Part shown: positions 8,784-18,078 of the stretch, piece after piece
Layout: the number at the start of each line of letters is the position of its first letter
How positions within the stretch are numbered: the first letter of the stretch is position 1
DNA from: Prevotella sp.
GTDB lineage: Bacteria > Bacteroidota > Bacteroidia > Bacteroidales > Bacteroidaceae
DNA: 64,000 bases
Reading direction: 5' to 3'
Assembly (NCBI GenBank): GCA_017619445.1
Contig: JAFZSI010000017.1
Location: 30,916 to 94,915, forward strand
Notes under the pieces: generated by a model
What the model was told of the DNA's origin: nothing
Database searches by the model: none
The model's input: only the letters and a program-made list of their open reading frames with translations
Program-made: the position numbers and the translations under genes

Positions 8784-9719
8784 TTACATTTCTCCTTTCA
8801 CCTCGTCGAGCGTGATGCCGAGCACATCGCAGAAGATGGCCTCACGGGCATAGAGTCCGTTGCGAGCCTGCTGGATGTAGTAAGCATGTGGATTCTCGTC
8901 CACGTCGTAAGCAATTTCGTTGACACGTGGCAGGGGGTGCAGAATGCGCATGTTCGGACGCACGTTGCGCAACATATCGTTGCGCAGGATATAAACGTTT
9001 TTCACACGCTCGTATTCCATCAAGTCGCTGAACCGCTCTTTCTGCACGCGTGTCATGTATATAATGTCGGCATCAGCTATAATTTTATCGTTGAAGGCGG
9101 TATGCTCAGCGTATTTAATGCCATGCTCCTTGCAGTAGATTTTGTATTCGGCAGGCATGGCCAGTTCCTTGGGCGCAATGAAATGGAAGGTGGGGTTAAA
9201 ATGGCGCATCGCCATGATGAGCGAGTGCACCGTGCGGCCGTATTTCAGGTCGCCCACTAAATAGATGTTCAGGTTCTCCAGCGTGCCCTGCGTCTGATAG
9301 ATGGTGTAAAGGTCGAGCATACATTGTGAGGGGTGCTGATGGGCACCGTCGCCAGCGTTGACGATAGGCACGGGAGCCACCTCGCTGGCATATTGAGCTG
9401 CCCCCTCAATGTAATGGCGCATGACAATCACATCCGCATAGTTCGACACCATGAGCAGCGTGTCCTTGAGCGTCTCGCCTTTGGTGCCGCTGGTCACTTT
9501 AGGGTCAGCAAAACCAATCACCTTTGCGCCCAAGCGGTTGGCCGCAGTCTCGAAACTAAGTCGTGTTCGGGTGGAAGGCTCAAAGAAAAGCGTGGCAACG
9601 ATTTTTCCTTTCAGCAGTTCCCTATTGGGTTGTTTTTCAAATTCATGCGCCATTTCGATTAAGTAGAGGATTTTCTCTCTCGAAAGGTTCGCAATGGTTA
9701 CAAAATCATGTTTTTCCAT
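8784..9719 (-). CDS. pyrB: Aspartate carbamoyltransferase catalytic chain
   Basis: A 311-residue transcarbamoylase forming N-carbamoyl-aspartate from aspartate and carbamoyl phosphate. The carbamoyl-phosphate site [15 protein letters not shown] is intact, as are the downstream [18 protein letters not shown] and [14 protein letters not shown] motifs. It is the first gene of a pyrB-pyrI pair, the order seen in E. coli. A weak -7-like TACCTTAG lies at 9753-9760 on the minus strand, about 35 nt before the ATG. A strong hairpin at 9830-9864 isolates it from the upstream GH43 gene. Confidence 0.97.
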   Translation of the reverse strand: MEKHDFVTIANLSREKILYLIEMAHEFEKQPNRELLKGKIVATLFFEPSTRTRLSFETAANRLGAKVIGFADPKVTSGTKGETLKDTLLMVSNYADVIVMRHYIEGAAQYASEVAPVPIVNAGDGAHQHPSQCMLDLYTIYQTQGTLENLNIYLVGDLKYGRTVHSLIMAMRHFNPTFHFIAPKELAMPAEYKIYCKEHGIKYAEHTAFNDKIIADADIIYMTRVQKERFSDLMEYERVKNVYILRNDMLRNVRPNMRILHPLPRVNEIAYDVDENPHAYYIQQARNGLYAREAIFCDVLGITLDEVKGEM

Positions 9720-9829
9720 GCCGTGAATTGGGGTTGGTTGATAAATCAGCCGCTAAGGTACAACTATTTTTTGATATAGAGAGGAGAAATGCAAAAAAAA
9801 AGAACGAGCAAAGGAAGTTTATTCAAAAT

Positions 9830-9864
9830 GAATGGCAGAGCCCCTAACTGGGATTCTGCCATTC
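9830..9864 (-). terminator. Terminator downstream of the GH43 gene
   Basis: Perfect 10-bp stem GAATGGCAGA (9830-9839) / TCTGCCATTC (9855-9864), with CCC/GGG pairing inside the 15-nt loop. It lies 18 nt after the stop of the minus-strand glycosidase gene; a T9 tract follows about 30 nt later on that strand. Confidence 0.7.
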
Positions 9865-9881
9865 ACTCTATTGTCTCTGTG

Positions 9882-11936
9882 TCAGTTGACAAGATAAATC
9901 TTTGTCAGTCCTTTGTAAGTACATGTAATGGTGGAACGACCCTCCACCACGGGGCTCACCTTGATATCCACGCCCGGCACGTCGGACGTTGCCTGGAGTT
10001 TGGTGCCGCTGTTCAGCGGGCCGTACACCTGATAGCGGATGGCGTCGGTCAGTCCGTTGCCATTGGAGCAGCGGATGGGGGTTGTGGGCACGTTGAGCCG
10101 CTTGCCGTCGGCAGTGATGGTAATCTGCGGCACAGGCTCAGGCTTGCAAACATCGTTGCCACGCGAGAAACCGATACCGTGAAGGTCGAAGAGTCCTTCG
10201 GGGCGCTGCGGCTGCTGGGGGCGGCCCCATTGGCGGCGGTTGTTGGCGGGCTGCTCAACGTCTGCACCCTCGGCAACGAGGTATATGGCGTGCTTGCCCT
10301 TGAGTCCTTCCACAGCGGGCACGGCCACTTGCCATACTTTTGCGGTGCGCGGTGCATCGGCAGGCACTTCAATCACGCCAATCTCGCGCCCTTTCCAAGT
10401 GCTGTTGGCGTATGGGCCATCTAGCATCACATGAATCTTGAACGCGCCGTGTCCGCCTGGGGTTAGGTTGAGGTTGAGCATGGTGCCGTCGCCCTTCTTG
10501 GTGCCGGTAAAGGCGTTGATGCCTTTCTGATGCTTGGCCAGTCCGCCGAATCCGAAGTACTTGAATCCAACAATACCTTTGTTGCTGATACCGGCAAGGT
10601 CCATCGAGTTGTTCCAAACGTCGTGATTGTCCTGCATCCACTCGTTGCTATTCGGGCCTGCCATATAGCAGGCCAGGCCTGCAGAGTAGTAAGCGTATGG
10701 GGGAAGTCCGAAAATCTGGAAGCCCTCGCTGGTAACCTCGGCACCGGTGTAGGTGTAGCCGTCTGCTGCTGCAGCTGTCCATTCGTTGTTCTTGGTGTAT
10801 GGGTCATATGCAGTAATGCGCACCACACCACCATCGGCCACCTTCTTCTTGTCCCATGTGATTTTCACTGGAGCAACCATGGCCTGACGGGCATTGCCGA
10901 AGCCACGCGGCGGACGGTGATAGAAAACGTACCACTGGCCGTTGATTTCCTGAATGGAGCCGTGGGTGTTGTGGGCTGCGTTGGTGGTGGTGAGTTGCGA
11001 GCCGTCCTCATTGAGCACCACACCGCGCGAATCGACCAGCACACCTCCCGAACGCCAAGGACCGAGGGGCGAGTCGCCAAAAGCGTAGCGCAGGGCTGAG
11101 TTGGTGGCGTCGAGTCCGTATTCCTTGCCGCTATAGCCCGAGAACACCATCACATATTTATTGCCCACCTGACGAATGCTGCTGGCCTCGAAGAAGTTGA
11201 AGTCGAGCGGATTCTGGCCTTTGTAGAGTGCCTTGTACTCGCTACCCTCCTTGTCAAGCAGTTTGCCGTCGCGGCTACTGGCAGGGATGAAGGGGTCGAT
11301 GAGCTGGGTGCCGGGACGCTGTGAGTACATGGTGTTCTGATCAAGCTCACAAGCTGTAGAGTGCTGGAATCCGTAGAACACGTAGGCACGGAAGCCACGG
11401 TCGTAGTCGGGGTCGTTCTTGTCGGTAATGTTCTCGATGAACACCGATGGGTCGAAGTCAATCAGCGAGCCGGGCACACAACGCCGACCGTCCTCGGTCA
11501 TGTTGATGGGTGTGAAGGGACCGTCGGGGCGGTCGCTCTTGCAAACCATAGGCACACGCTGCCAACCGCGCGAATGGGGATACAAGTAGTAGGTTTTCTT
11601 GCCCGTTGCGCGGTCTTTCACCTCTACCAGGTCTGGGGCGAACATGGTGTCCCACTGTCCGTCAACGAAATACGAGAAGATGGGACCTTCGTCGCGCCAT
11701 TGGCTGAGATTCTCCACGGGTGCCGACCACATGCGGATGTCGTTGCCGCAATAGGCAGAGTAGGTAATGTCGTGCGAACCGATGATATAGGCACGATACT
11801 TCCCGGGATTGTCGGGGTCTTCAAATACGCGGGGCTCGCCGTCGGGCAGATGCTCCCACAAAGGCAGGTAAGGATTCTGCGCATTGGCCGTGATGACAGC
11901 CAAGAGAAACAGAATGCTGGTTAGAATTCTTTTCAT
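9882..11936 (-). CDS. Secreted GH43-like glycoside hydrolase with C-terminal carbohydrate-binding region
   Basis: A 684-residue protein with a signal peptide (MKRILTSILFLLAVITANA-Q). The N-terminal 330 residues look like a five-bladed GH43 beta-propeller: EPRVFEDPDNPGKYRAYIIGSHD carries the likely general-base Asp, MFAPDLVEVKD the pKa-modulating Asp, and FNFFEASSIRQVGNKYVMVFSG the likely acid Glu. The middle part (about 430-570: YKYFGFGG, PGGHGAFKIHVMLD, GKHAIYLVAEG, LFDLHGIGFSR) resembles a CBM6-type domain, and a bacterial Ig-like tail follows. GH43 enzymes act on arabinans, xylans or related glycans; which one cannot be read from sequence. No SusC/SusD pair is next to it, so it is not in an obvious polysaccharide utilisation locus. 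Leader includes AGTAAAGG repeats and a TATCTTTG box at 12126-12133. Confidence 0.82.
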   Translation of the reverse strand: MKRILTSILFLLAVITANAQNPYLPLWEHLPDGEPRVFEDPDNPGKYRAYIIGSHDITYSAYCGNDIRMWSAPVENLSQWRDEGPIFSYFVDGQWDTMFAPDLVEVKDRATGKKTYYLYPHSRGWQRVPMVCKSDRPDGPFTPINMTEDGRRCVPGSLIDFDPSVFIENITDKNDPDYDRGFRAYVFYGFQHSTACELDQNTMYSQRPGTQLIDPFIPASSRDGKLLDKEGSEYKALYKGQNPLDFNFFEASSIRQVGNKYVMVFSGYSGKEYGLDATNSALRYAFGDSPLGPWRSGGVLVDSRGVVLNEDGSQLTTTNAAHNTHGSIQEINGQWYVFYHRPPRGFGNARQAMVAPVKITWDKKKVADGGVVRITAYDPYTKNNEWTAAAADGYTYTGAEVTSEGFQIFGLPPYAYYSAGLACYMAGPNSNEWMQDNHDVWNNSMDLAGISNKGIVGFKYFGFGGLAKHQKGINAFTGTKKGDGTMLNLNLTPGGHGAFKIHVMLDGPYANSTWKGREIGVIEVPADAPRTAKVWQVAVPAVEGLKGKHAIYLVAEGADVEQPANNRRQWGRPQQPQRPEGLFDLHGIGFSRGNDVCKPEPVPQITITADGKRLNVPTTPIRCSNGNGLTDAIRYQVYGPLNSGTKLQATSDVPGVDIKVSPVVEGRSTITCTYKGLTKIYLVN

Positions 11937-12045
11937 AATAATTTTAATGATTTACAATTTAAGTATTTACAATTTACAATTTTGGGGAGGTACGGAGGTA
12001 CGGGGGTACGAGATATGCTCCTTTTTTCGCTTCGCTCAAGGAACT

Positions 12046-12118
12046 TCTCCTTTTCTCCTTTTCTCCTTTACTCCTTTACTCCTTTTCTTCTTTACTCCTT
12101 TACTCCTTTACTCCTTTT
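12046..12118. repeat. AGTAAAGG-type octamer array
   Basis: About nine units of 8 nt (CTCCTTTT / CTCCTTTA on the plus strand, AGTAAAGG or AGAAAAGG on the minus strand) lie in the leader of the GH43 gene. The 450-bp divergent gap to PBP1A also holds the ACAATTT tract and both promoters, and no gene. Sister arrays are at 14721-14755, 30284-30340 and 37004-37048. Confidence 0.8.
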
Positions 12119-12125
12119 CATTTTG

Positions 12126-12133
12126 CAAAGATA
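12126..12133 (-). promoter_or_regulatory. -7 box (TATCTTTG) of the GH43 gene
   Basis: TATCTTTG on the minus strand about 190 nt before the GH43 start. The transcript would carry the whole AGTAAAGG array as leader. No convincing -33 box. Confidence 0.5.
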
Positions 12134-12271
12134 ACTCTTTTGGCATGAAAAGCCTTTGCGAAATGTTTCATGTTCTTTCATATTTGTTACGCTGACGCAT
12201 CCGAAAGGCGTTCTTATGAACAAAAAAGAAGAAAAACATCTTTCTTTGCACCCACATACTCAGTTTTTTCT

Positions 12272-12362
12272 TATCTTTACATAGAATACTCACGTTCGAA
12301 AAAGAAAAACTGAAAAAATCTTTTTTTTCTCTTTCTTTTTTGCTCACTTAATCGTATCTTTG
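12272..12362 (+). promoter_or_regulatory. Double-box promoter element of PBP1A, shared with yidC
   Basis: A first box TATCTTTA (12272-12279) is followed by TACTCACGTTCGAAAAA (about 12288-12304) and by CTCACTTAATCGTATCTTTGC, whose -7 box TATCTTTG is at 12355-12362. The same order and nearly the same words recur upstream of yidC at 61953-62034. The second box places the transcript start near 12369, so the coding start must be the ATG at 12387. Confidence 0.65.
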
Positions 12363-12386
12363 CACCGTAAAACCAGTTTTTCTGTC

Positions 12387-14696
12387 ATGAGAAGAAAATT
12401 CATTCGCTTTCTTTGGATAGCCATGGCTTCCGTCGTGGGCATCATCTTGTTAGGATTCATTGCCATTTGGTTCGGATGGATTGGTTATATGCCCCCCGTT
12501 GAGGATTTGCAAAACCCCATCAGCCGCTCGGCATCCCAAGTGTACTCGGCCGACGGCAAGGTGATGGGCACCTGGAACTTCAACCGTGAGAACCGAATCA
12601 TGGTGGATTACAAAAGTCTATCGCCTCACTTGGTGAAGGCGCTCGTGGCCACCGAGGACGAACGATTCTACGAGCATTCGGGCATCGACTTCAAAGCCCT
12701 GGGACGCGCCATCGTGAAGCGCGGCATCATGGGAAAAGCAAGTGCGGGCGGAGGCTCCACACTCACCCAGCAGCTGGCCAAGCAGCTCTATTCAGAAAAA
12801 GCCCACAGCACCCTGGAGCGACTTCTGCAGAAGCCCATCGAATGGGTGATAGCCATCAAGCTGGAGCGCAACTACACCAAGGAGGAAATCATCACCATGT
12901 ATCTCAATTACTTTGATTTCCTGCACAACGCCGTGGGCATCAAGACAGCCTCTAATACCTATTATAATAAAGAGCCCAAAGACCTGAACCTCAACGAGTC
13001 GGCCACATTGATAGGCCTTTGCAAAAACCCGTCGCTGTTCAATCCCGTGCGCCATCCCGACCGTTGCCGAGAGCGCAGGGATGTGGTGCTCCAACAGATG
13101 TACAAGCACCGCAAGATTACCCGTGGAGAATACCTGCTGTGCAAAGACGAGCCCATCAAACTCAACTTCCGCCAGACCGACCATAAGGACGGCACTGCCA
13201 CCTACCTGCGCGAGTTCCTGCGCAAATACATGATGGCAAAGAAACCGTCGCCAAGCGACTATCCATCGTGGAACAAAGGCCAGTATTCGGTCGACTCCAC
13301 CGCCTGGGTGAACGACCCGCTATACGGATGGTGCAACAAGAACAAGAAGAAAAACGGCGAGCACTACAACATCTACACCGACGGCCTGAAAATCTACACC
13401 ACCATCGACACACGCATGCAGCAGTATGCCGAGGAAGCCGTCTATAAGCACGTGGCCAAGTTCCTGCAACCCGAATTCTTCAAGGAAAACCGCCGCAAGC
13501 CCAACGCACCCTTCACCAACGCACTCACCAAAGAGCAGGTGCGCCAGATCATGAACCGCTCCATGGTGCAAAGCGAACGCTACCGTGCCATGAAAGCCGC
13601 AGGAAAGACCGAGGAGCAAATCAAAGAAGCATTCCAGAAGCCCATAGAGATGACCGTGTTCACCTACCACGGCGACCTCGACACCATCATGTCGCCCATG
13701 GACTCCATACGCTACTACAAGTCGTTCCTGCGCTCAGGACTCATGAGCATGGACCCGAAGACAGGAGCCGTGAAAGCCTACGTGGGCGGATTGGACTATA
13801 CCCACTTCATGTACGACATGGCCATGCTCGGACGTCGGCAAGTGGGCTCCACCATCAAGCCATTCCTCTACTCGCTCGCCATGGAAAACGGCATGTCGCC
13901 CTGCGACTACGCCCCCAACGTGCAGCGCACCTACCGCGTGGCAGGCAAGCCCTGGACACCGCGCAACGGCAGCCGCAGCCGCTACGGGCAGAACGTGACG
14001 CTGAAATGGGGACTCGCCCAGTCCAACAACTGGATATCCGCCTACCTCATGAGCAAGCTCAACACCCAGGACTTCGTCCGCATACTCCGCGAGTTTGGCA
14101 TCACCTCGCCCGACATACACGCGTCCATGGCACTCTGCCTCGGCCCCTGTGACATTTCTGTGGGCGAAATGGTCAGCGCCTACACCACCTTCGCCAACCA
14201 CGGCATCCACTGCGCACCCATGTTCGTATCCCGCATCGAAGACCACGAGGGCAACGTCATCGTCAACTTCCAGCCACGCATGAACGAAGTCATCAGCGAG
14301 CAGAGCGCACTCAAGATGCTCGACATGCTCAAGGGAGTCGTCGAGCACGGCACAGCCCAGCGCATGCGCTCAAAATACAACGTCACCTGCGAGATGGGAG
14401 CCAAGACCGGAACAACCAACCGCAACAGCGACGCATGGTTCATGGGATTCACACCCGAGCTCGTCACCGGCTGCTGGGTGGGCGGCGAGGACCGCGACAT
14501 ACACTTCGACTCCACACGCATGGGACAAGGAGCCACCATGGCCCTCCCCATCTGGGCCTACTACATGCAGAAAGTGTTTGCCGACAAACTGCTCAACTAC
14601 GACCCCGAAGCCAAGTTCGAAGTGCCCGACGACTTCAACCCCTGCGCAGCCGAGCGCGACGAAGGCGAATACGGCATCGAGGAAGTGTATGAATAA
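12387..14696 (+). CDS. mrcA: Penicillin-binding protein 1A (bifunctional transglycosylase / transpeptidase)
   Basis: A 769-residue class A PBP that polymerises and cross-links peptidoglycan. After a short cytoplasmic tail and one membrane helix (about residues 8-30) comes the GT51 domain with ATEDERFYEHSGID and GGGSTLTQQLAKQLYSE. The transpeptidase has the active-site tetrad RQVGSTIKPFLY (SxxK), the SNN-type motif in AQSNNWISAY and the KTGTTNRNSD box. An insert of about 100 residues (13480-13700) separates the domains. The frame can be extended to an upstream TTG at 12360, but that codon lies inside the TATCTTTG promoter box, so the ATG at 12387 is chosen. The 3' part is unusually GC-rich and codon-biased compared with its 5' part. 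Confidence 0.95.
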   Translation: MRRKFIRFLWIAMASVVGIILLGFIAIWFGWIGYMPPVEDLQNPISRSASQVYSADGKVMGTWNFNRENRIMVDYKSLSPHLVKALVATEDERFYEHSGIDFKALGRAIVKRGIMGKASAGGGSTLTQQLAKQLYSEKAHSTLERLLQKPIEWVIAIKLERNYTKEEIITMYLNYFDFLHNAVGIKTASNTYYNKEPKDLNLNESATLIGLCKNPSLFNPVRHPDRCRERRDVVLQQMYKHRKITRGEYLLCKDEPIKLNFRQTDHKDGTATYLREFLRKYMMAKKPSPSDYPSWNKGQYSVDSTAWVNDPLYGWCNKNKKKNGEHYNIYTDGLKIYTTIDTRMQQYAEEAVYKHVAKFLQPEFFKENRRKPNAPFTNALTKEQVRQIMNRSMVQSERYRAMKAAGKTEEQIKEAFQKPIEMTVFTYHGDLDTIMSPMDSIRYYKSFLRSGLMSMDPKTGAVKAYVGGLDYTHFMYDMAMLGRRQVGSTIKPFLYSLAMENGMSPCDYAPNVQRTYRVAGKPWTPRNGSRSRYGQNVTLKWGLAQSNNWISAYLMSKLNTQDFVRILREFGITSPDIHASMALCLGPCDISVGEMVSAYTTFANHGIHCAPMFVSRIEDHEGNVIVNFQPRMNEVISEQSALKMLDMLKGVVEHGTAQRMRSKYNVTCEMGAKTGTTNRNSDAWFMGFTPELVTGCWVGGEDRDIHFDSTRMGQGATMALPIWAYYMQKVFADKLLNYDPEAKFEVPDDFNPCAAERDEGEYGIEEVYE

Positions 14697-14720
14697 AGAA
14701 GACTTCTGTCTGGGAGTATA

Positions 14721-14755
14721 GAAGTAAAGGAGTAATGTAGTAAAGGAGTAAAGCA
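14721..14755. repeat. AGTAAAGG octamer array
   Basis: About four units (AGTAAAGG, AGTAATGT) directly after the PBP1A stop, same family as at 12046 and 37004 but in plus orientation. Confidence 0.7.
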
Positions 14756-14781
14756 GAAACTCTGTTTTTGGAACTATAAGA

Positions 14782-14841
14782 ACAAAGCATAGGTTTACGT
14801 TCAAATTCTCTAGAGAATTTATGCGTAAACCTATGCTTTGT
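14782..14841. terminator. Nested palindrome between convergent PBP1A and LytTR genes
   Basis: Two 18-nt arms, ACAAAGCATAGGTTTACG (14782-14799) and its exact reverse complement (14824-14841), flank a perfect 18-nt palindrome AAATTCTCTAGAGAATTT (14803-14820). The whole 60-nt segment can fold into one long hairpin. Its position between convergent stops suggests bidirectional termination, although no long T tract follows. It is the cleanest copy of the dispersed CTAG-palindrome family. Confidence 0.75.
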
Positions 14842-14866
14842 TTATGTAAATGATGCAATTAGGGCG

Positions 14867-15601
14867 CTATAGCACGGTGTGGCTGTCGAGGAATGCCTGT
14901 ACGTCGTCCTTGTAACTGTCTGAGATGGGAATGAGGATGTTGTCGAAGGAGATGCGCTGGTGGTCGACGACGCGTACTTTGCTCATGTGGACGATGAAGG
15001 AGCGGTGTGTTCGCATAAACTCGGGGGTGGGCAGATGCTCCTCGAGTTTCTTCATGCTCATGAGCGACATGACGGGTTTCTTGCCATTGTCGAGATAGAC
15101 TTTGACGTAGTCTTTGACGCCCTCGATGTAGGTGATGTCGTCGAGGTTGATGCGCATGAGTTTGTACTCGCTCTTGAGGAACAGGAAACGGTCTTGCCCG
15201 ATTCTTGTTCCCGCATTGGCAGCATCCGCCGACTGTTCATCACTTGTGAACAGTTTCAGGGCCTTGTTGCAAACTTCCTTGAACTCCTCGAATGCGATGG
15301 GCTTGAGCATATAGCCAATGGCGTTGACTTTATAGCCGTCGATGGCATACTGACTGAATGCGGTGGTGAAAATCACCTTGGTGCGTGCAGGCAGAATCCT
15401 GGCGAACTCCAGTCCGCTGAGCTCAGGCATCTGAATGTCGAGGAAAATCAAATCTACAGGATTGTCGCGCAGCTGTCGCATGGCAGCAACGGCACTATTG
15501 AAAGAGCCTTGCAGCTTGAGAAAAGGCACTTTCTTGGCATAACTCTCGAGCAGGGCCGCAGCCAACGGCTCGTCGTCGATAATGGCACAAGTGATAATCA
15601 T
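14867..15601 (-). CDS. LytTR-family response regulator
   Basis: A 244-residue two-component regulator. The receiver domain (residues 1-120) has the acidic pocket IIDDEP, the phospho-acceptor Asp in LIFLDIQMPELSG and the conserved Lys in GYMLKPIAFEEF. A linker rich in Ala/Ser leads to a C-terminal LytTR DNA-binding domain (FLFLKSEYKLMRINLDDITYIEG, DYVKVYL, FMRTHRSFIV). It is the last gene of the efflux operon, 66 nt after the sensor kinase, the spacer being an ACAATTT tract. Likely controls the same operon, but its sites cannot be identified here. Confidence 0.93.
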   Translation of the reverse strand: MIITCAIIDDEPLAAALLESYAKKVPFLKLQGSFNSAVAAMRQLRDNPVDLIFLDIQMPELSGLEFARILPARTKVIFTTAFSQYAIDGYKVNAIGYMLKPIAFEEFKEVCNKALKLFTSDEQSADAANAGTRIGQDRFLFLKSEYKLMRINLDDITYIEGVKDYVKVYLDNGKKPVMSLMSMKKLEEHLPTPEFMRTHRSFIVHMSKVRVVDHQRISFDNILIPISDSYKDDVQAFLDSHTVL

Positions 15602-15667
15602 AGGTATTTACAATTTGATAATTTGCAATTCTGGGGGTACGGGGGGACGAGATATGCTCCTTCTCTC

Positions 15668-16702
15668 CTATCTCTGTATTTCAATTCTTGAGCGGTATTT
15701 CTTTCCGTCTTCGGAAACGCCTTTGGTCCATTGGTAACGCTGAGGATAGACAAGAGCCAACCGTCGTTCCACCTGCTGCAGACCGATTCCGTGGCCACTT
15801 CTGTCCTGTGCGTCTTTCGGGAAATTAGAATTTTCTATGTCGCACACGATGCGCTGGTCATCAGAGCTTAGCTGTATGTCGATGAAACTGGGCTCTGTGG
15901 AACTAACGCCATGCTTGAAGGCATTCTCTACCAGCGAGATGAAGATGAGCGGAGCCACCGGCACGTCGGGTGAGTCGCAATGGGCGCTGAACTTCACATC
16001 TACATTCGCGGGCAGGCGAAGCTTCATCAGGTTGACGTAATTCTCCATGAACTGCACCTCCTGTGAGAGGCTGACGAGCGGCTGCTGATTGTCGTAGAGC
16101 ATGTGGCGCAGCAGCTTGCTGAGCTCCTGAATGGCTTCTTGTGCCTTCTCTTTATCAAACGCAGTAAGTGCGTAAATATTATTCAACGTGTTCAACAAAA
16201 AGTGCGGATTGATTTGCGAGCGCAGGTTCTTCAGTTCAGCCTCTTTGGCTTCTGCCTCAGCATTCAGCTTTGCATCGAGACTTTCGTGCCATTGTTCGGA
16301 AAGCACAATGGTCAATGCGATTGCAGCAGCCATCGACAGGTTGAAAAGGTTGCGAAAAATGTAGACCAAATTCATTTTGACAGAGGAATCAGGGTTGGCC
16401 CTAAACTCCTCGTCCATCACCAGATACATCTTCCACAGAAAGAAATGCTCAGCAATGCCCACCGTCAAGATGAGCACAATGTTTACTATCCAGAAAAGGC
16501 GGTGGTTGCCCTCTACATACTTCTTGGGTATGAGCCAAAAGTAGTTGGTGTAGAACACCAGCATCAGCATGGACGTCAACACCCCAGCCTCCACGAAACG
16601 GACAAGACTAAGGGGCACGCTATGGTGGAAAGGCAACGCAGAGATGAAATAGAGTGCAATCCACACACATACGTGAAGCATATATGATGGGCGTCTATTC
16701 AT
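15668..16702 (-). CDS. LytS/YehU-type sensor histidine kinase
   Basis: A 344-residue membrane sensor. Four hydrophobic segments lie in the first 160 residues, followed by a coiled stretch (LDAKLNAEAEAKEAELKNLRSQ) and the His_kinase domain with the phospho-acceptor His in QINPHFLLNTLNNIYAL, then an ATPase domain (LVENAFKHGV, GHGIGLQQVERRL). The start is the ATG at 16702, MNRRPSYMLH; an in-frame extension upstream has no hydrophobic or conserved content and lies inside the permease gene. The ATG overlaps the end of the permease gene by 8 nt (ATGAATAG), which points to translational coupling. Partner of the LytTR regulator downstream; signal unknown. Confidence 0.92.
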   Translation of the reverse strand: MNRRPSYMLHVCVWIALYFISALPFHHSVPLSLVRFVEAGVLTSMLMLVFYTNYFWLIPKKYVEGNHRLFWIVNIVLILTVGIAEHFFLWKMYLVMDEEFRANPDSSVKMNLVYIFRNLFNLSMAAAIALTIVLSEQWHESLDAKLNAEAEAKEAELKNLRSQINPHFLLNTLNNIYALTAFDKEKAQEAIQELSKLLRHMLYDNQQPLVSLSQEVQFMENYVNLMKLRLPANVDVKFSAHCDSPDVPVAPLIFISLVENAFKHGVSSTEPSFIDIQLSSDDQRIVCDIENSNFPKDAQDRSGHGIGLQQVERRLALVYPQRYQWTKGVSEDGKKYRSRIEIQR

Positions 16703-17915
16703 GTCGGATGGCTTCAATGGGATCCATGTTGGCTGCTTTCTGGGCGGGGATGTAGCCAAACAGCACACCTATGCATACACAAACGAGGAACGACACGTAG
16801 ATGCTCCACGCAGGCACACTACTGGGCATTCCAAACATGGGTACAAGAAACTCACTCACACAACAGCCCACAAAGACCCCTAATAGGCCGCCGGTGAGAC
16901 TTATGAGCACCGACTCGATGAGGAACTGTAGCGAAATGACCAGCCCAGTGGCTCCCACAGCCATTCGCAGACCAATCTCCTTGGTACGCTCCGTGACGCT
17001 CACGAGCATGATGTTCATAATGCCGATACCAGCCACGAGCAGCGAGAATGCCGCAGCCACCACAAGGATGATGGTCACCGTGTCCATAGTGCTCGACATT
17101 GTCTCCATCATCTCTGCCTGCGAGCGGATGGTGAAGTCGTCATCGGCCTCGCCTTTCAGCTTGTGGTTCTCGCGCAGAATCTGCGTGAGTTCCTCAATGG
17201 CCGCGTCGCTCATCTCCTCGGTTACAGCCGAGCAGACGATGCTCGAGAAGTAGGTCTGCGCGGCTATGCGTTTCATGACGGTGGTGTAAGGAGCAATCAT
17301 CACATTGTCCTGGTCCATTCCCCACGAGTTGTAGCCCTTGGACTTCAGCACACCCACAATACGCATGGGAATGCTCTTGAAGCGAATGGTCTTGCCTATG
17401 GGGTCGGTGCCCTTGCCGAAGAGCTCATCCACGATGGTCTTACCAACCACCACCACTTTGGCGGCTTTCTTGATGTCCTCGTCGGTGAAGCACTCGCCGT
17501 CCTCCACCTCCCATTGCTTGATGTCCAGGTAGTCGGTACTCTCACCATACATCGAGGTATTGGTGTTGTTGTTGCCATAAATCACCTGACCGCTGGCCGT
17601 CACCTCGGGCGACACCTTGGTAACAAACTTCTTGTTGGCAAGAATGCTCTCATAGTCGGCCATCTTCAGCGTCTGCATGCTCGACGGGTCTTGACGCACA
17701 CCGCCACGCATGTCGGCACCTGGCCGTATGGTGAGCAGGTTGGTACCCATGGTTGACAGTTCCTTGCGGATGCTCTCCTTCGAGCCTTGTCCTATCGACA
17801 TCATGATGATGACGGCGGCCACACCCATGATGATGCCCAGCATAGAGAGAAACGAGCGCATCTTGTTGCTGGCCACAGCCCGCAGGCTTACTTTAAATAG
17901 ATTGAGTATATTCAC
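16695..17915 (-). CDS. MacB-type ABC transporter permease
   Basis: A 406-residue permease with one N-terminal membrane helix (MRSFLSMLGIIMGVAAVIIMMS), a large periplasmic MacB_PCD domain (about 45-270; MGTNLLTIRPG near its start) and three C-terminal helices (TVTIILVVAAAFSLLVAGIGIMN; ISLTGGLLGVFVG; YVSFLVCVCIGVLFGYIP). ERTKEIGLRMAVGAT is the FtsX-family coupling motif. Unlike E. coli MacB, the ATPase is a separate gene immediately upstream. Together with the ATPase, fusion protein and TolC homologue it forms a tripartite exporter, probably for a peptide, lipid or drug-like substrate; the substrate is not readable from sequence. Confidence 0.93.
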   Translation of the reverse strand: MNILNLFKVSLRAVASNKMRSFLSMLGIIMGVAAVIIMMSIGQGSKESIRKELSTMGTNLLTIRPGADMRGGVRQDPSSMQTLKMADYESILANKKFVTKVSPEVTASGQVIYGNNNTNTSMYGESTDYLDIKQWEVEDGECFTDEDIKKAAKVVVVGKTIVDELFGKGTDPIGKTIRFKSIPMRIVGVLKSKGYNSWGMDQDNVMIAPYTTVMKRIAAQTYFSSIVCSAVTEEMSDAAIEELTQILRENHKLKGEADDDFTIRSQAEMMETMSSTMDTVTIILVVAAAFSLLVAGIGIMNIMLVSVTERTKEIGLRMAVGATGLVISLQFLIESVLISLTGGLLGVFVGCCVSEFLVPMFGMPSSVPAWSIYVSFLVCVCIGVLFGYIPAQKAANMDPIEAIRHE

Positions 17916-18078
17916 CTTGTGTTATTTACGGATTTACTATTTACTATTTACGAATTATACTATTTGACAATTTTACTATTTCACAATTTTACTATTATCG
18001 AGATACCTCTTTTTTTCGCTTTGCTCAAGGAACTTTGAACTTTGAGCTATTCTCTCTCCTCTCTCCTCTTTTCTCTCC

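Noticed and set aside
9789-10424. 211-codon ORF on the plus strand
   Set aside because: Antisense to the GH43 gene and its terminator; begins with a poly-Lys run from an A tract and has no family resemblance.
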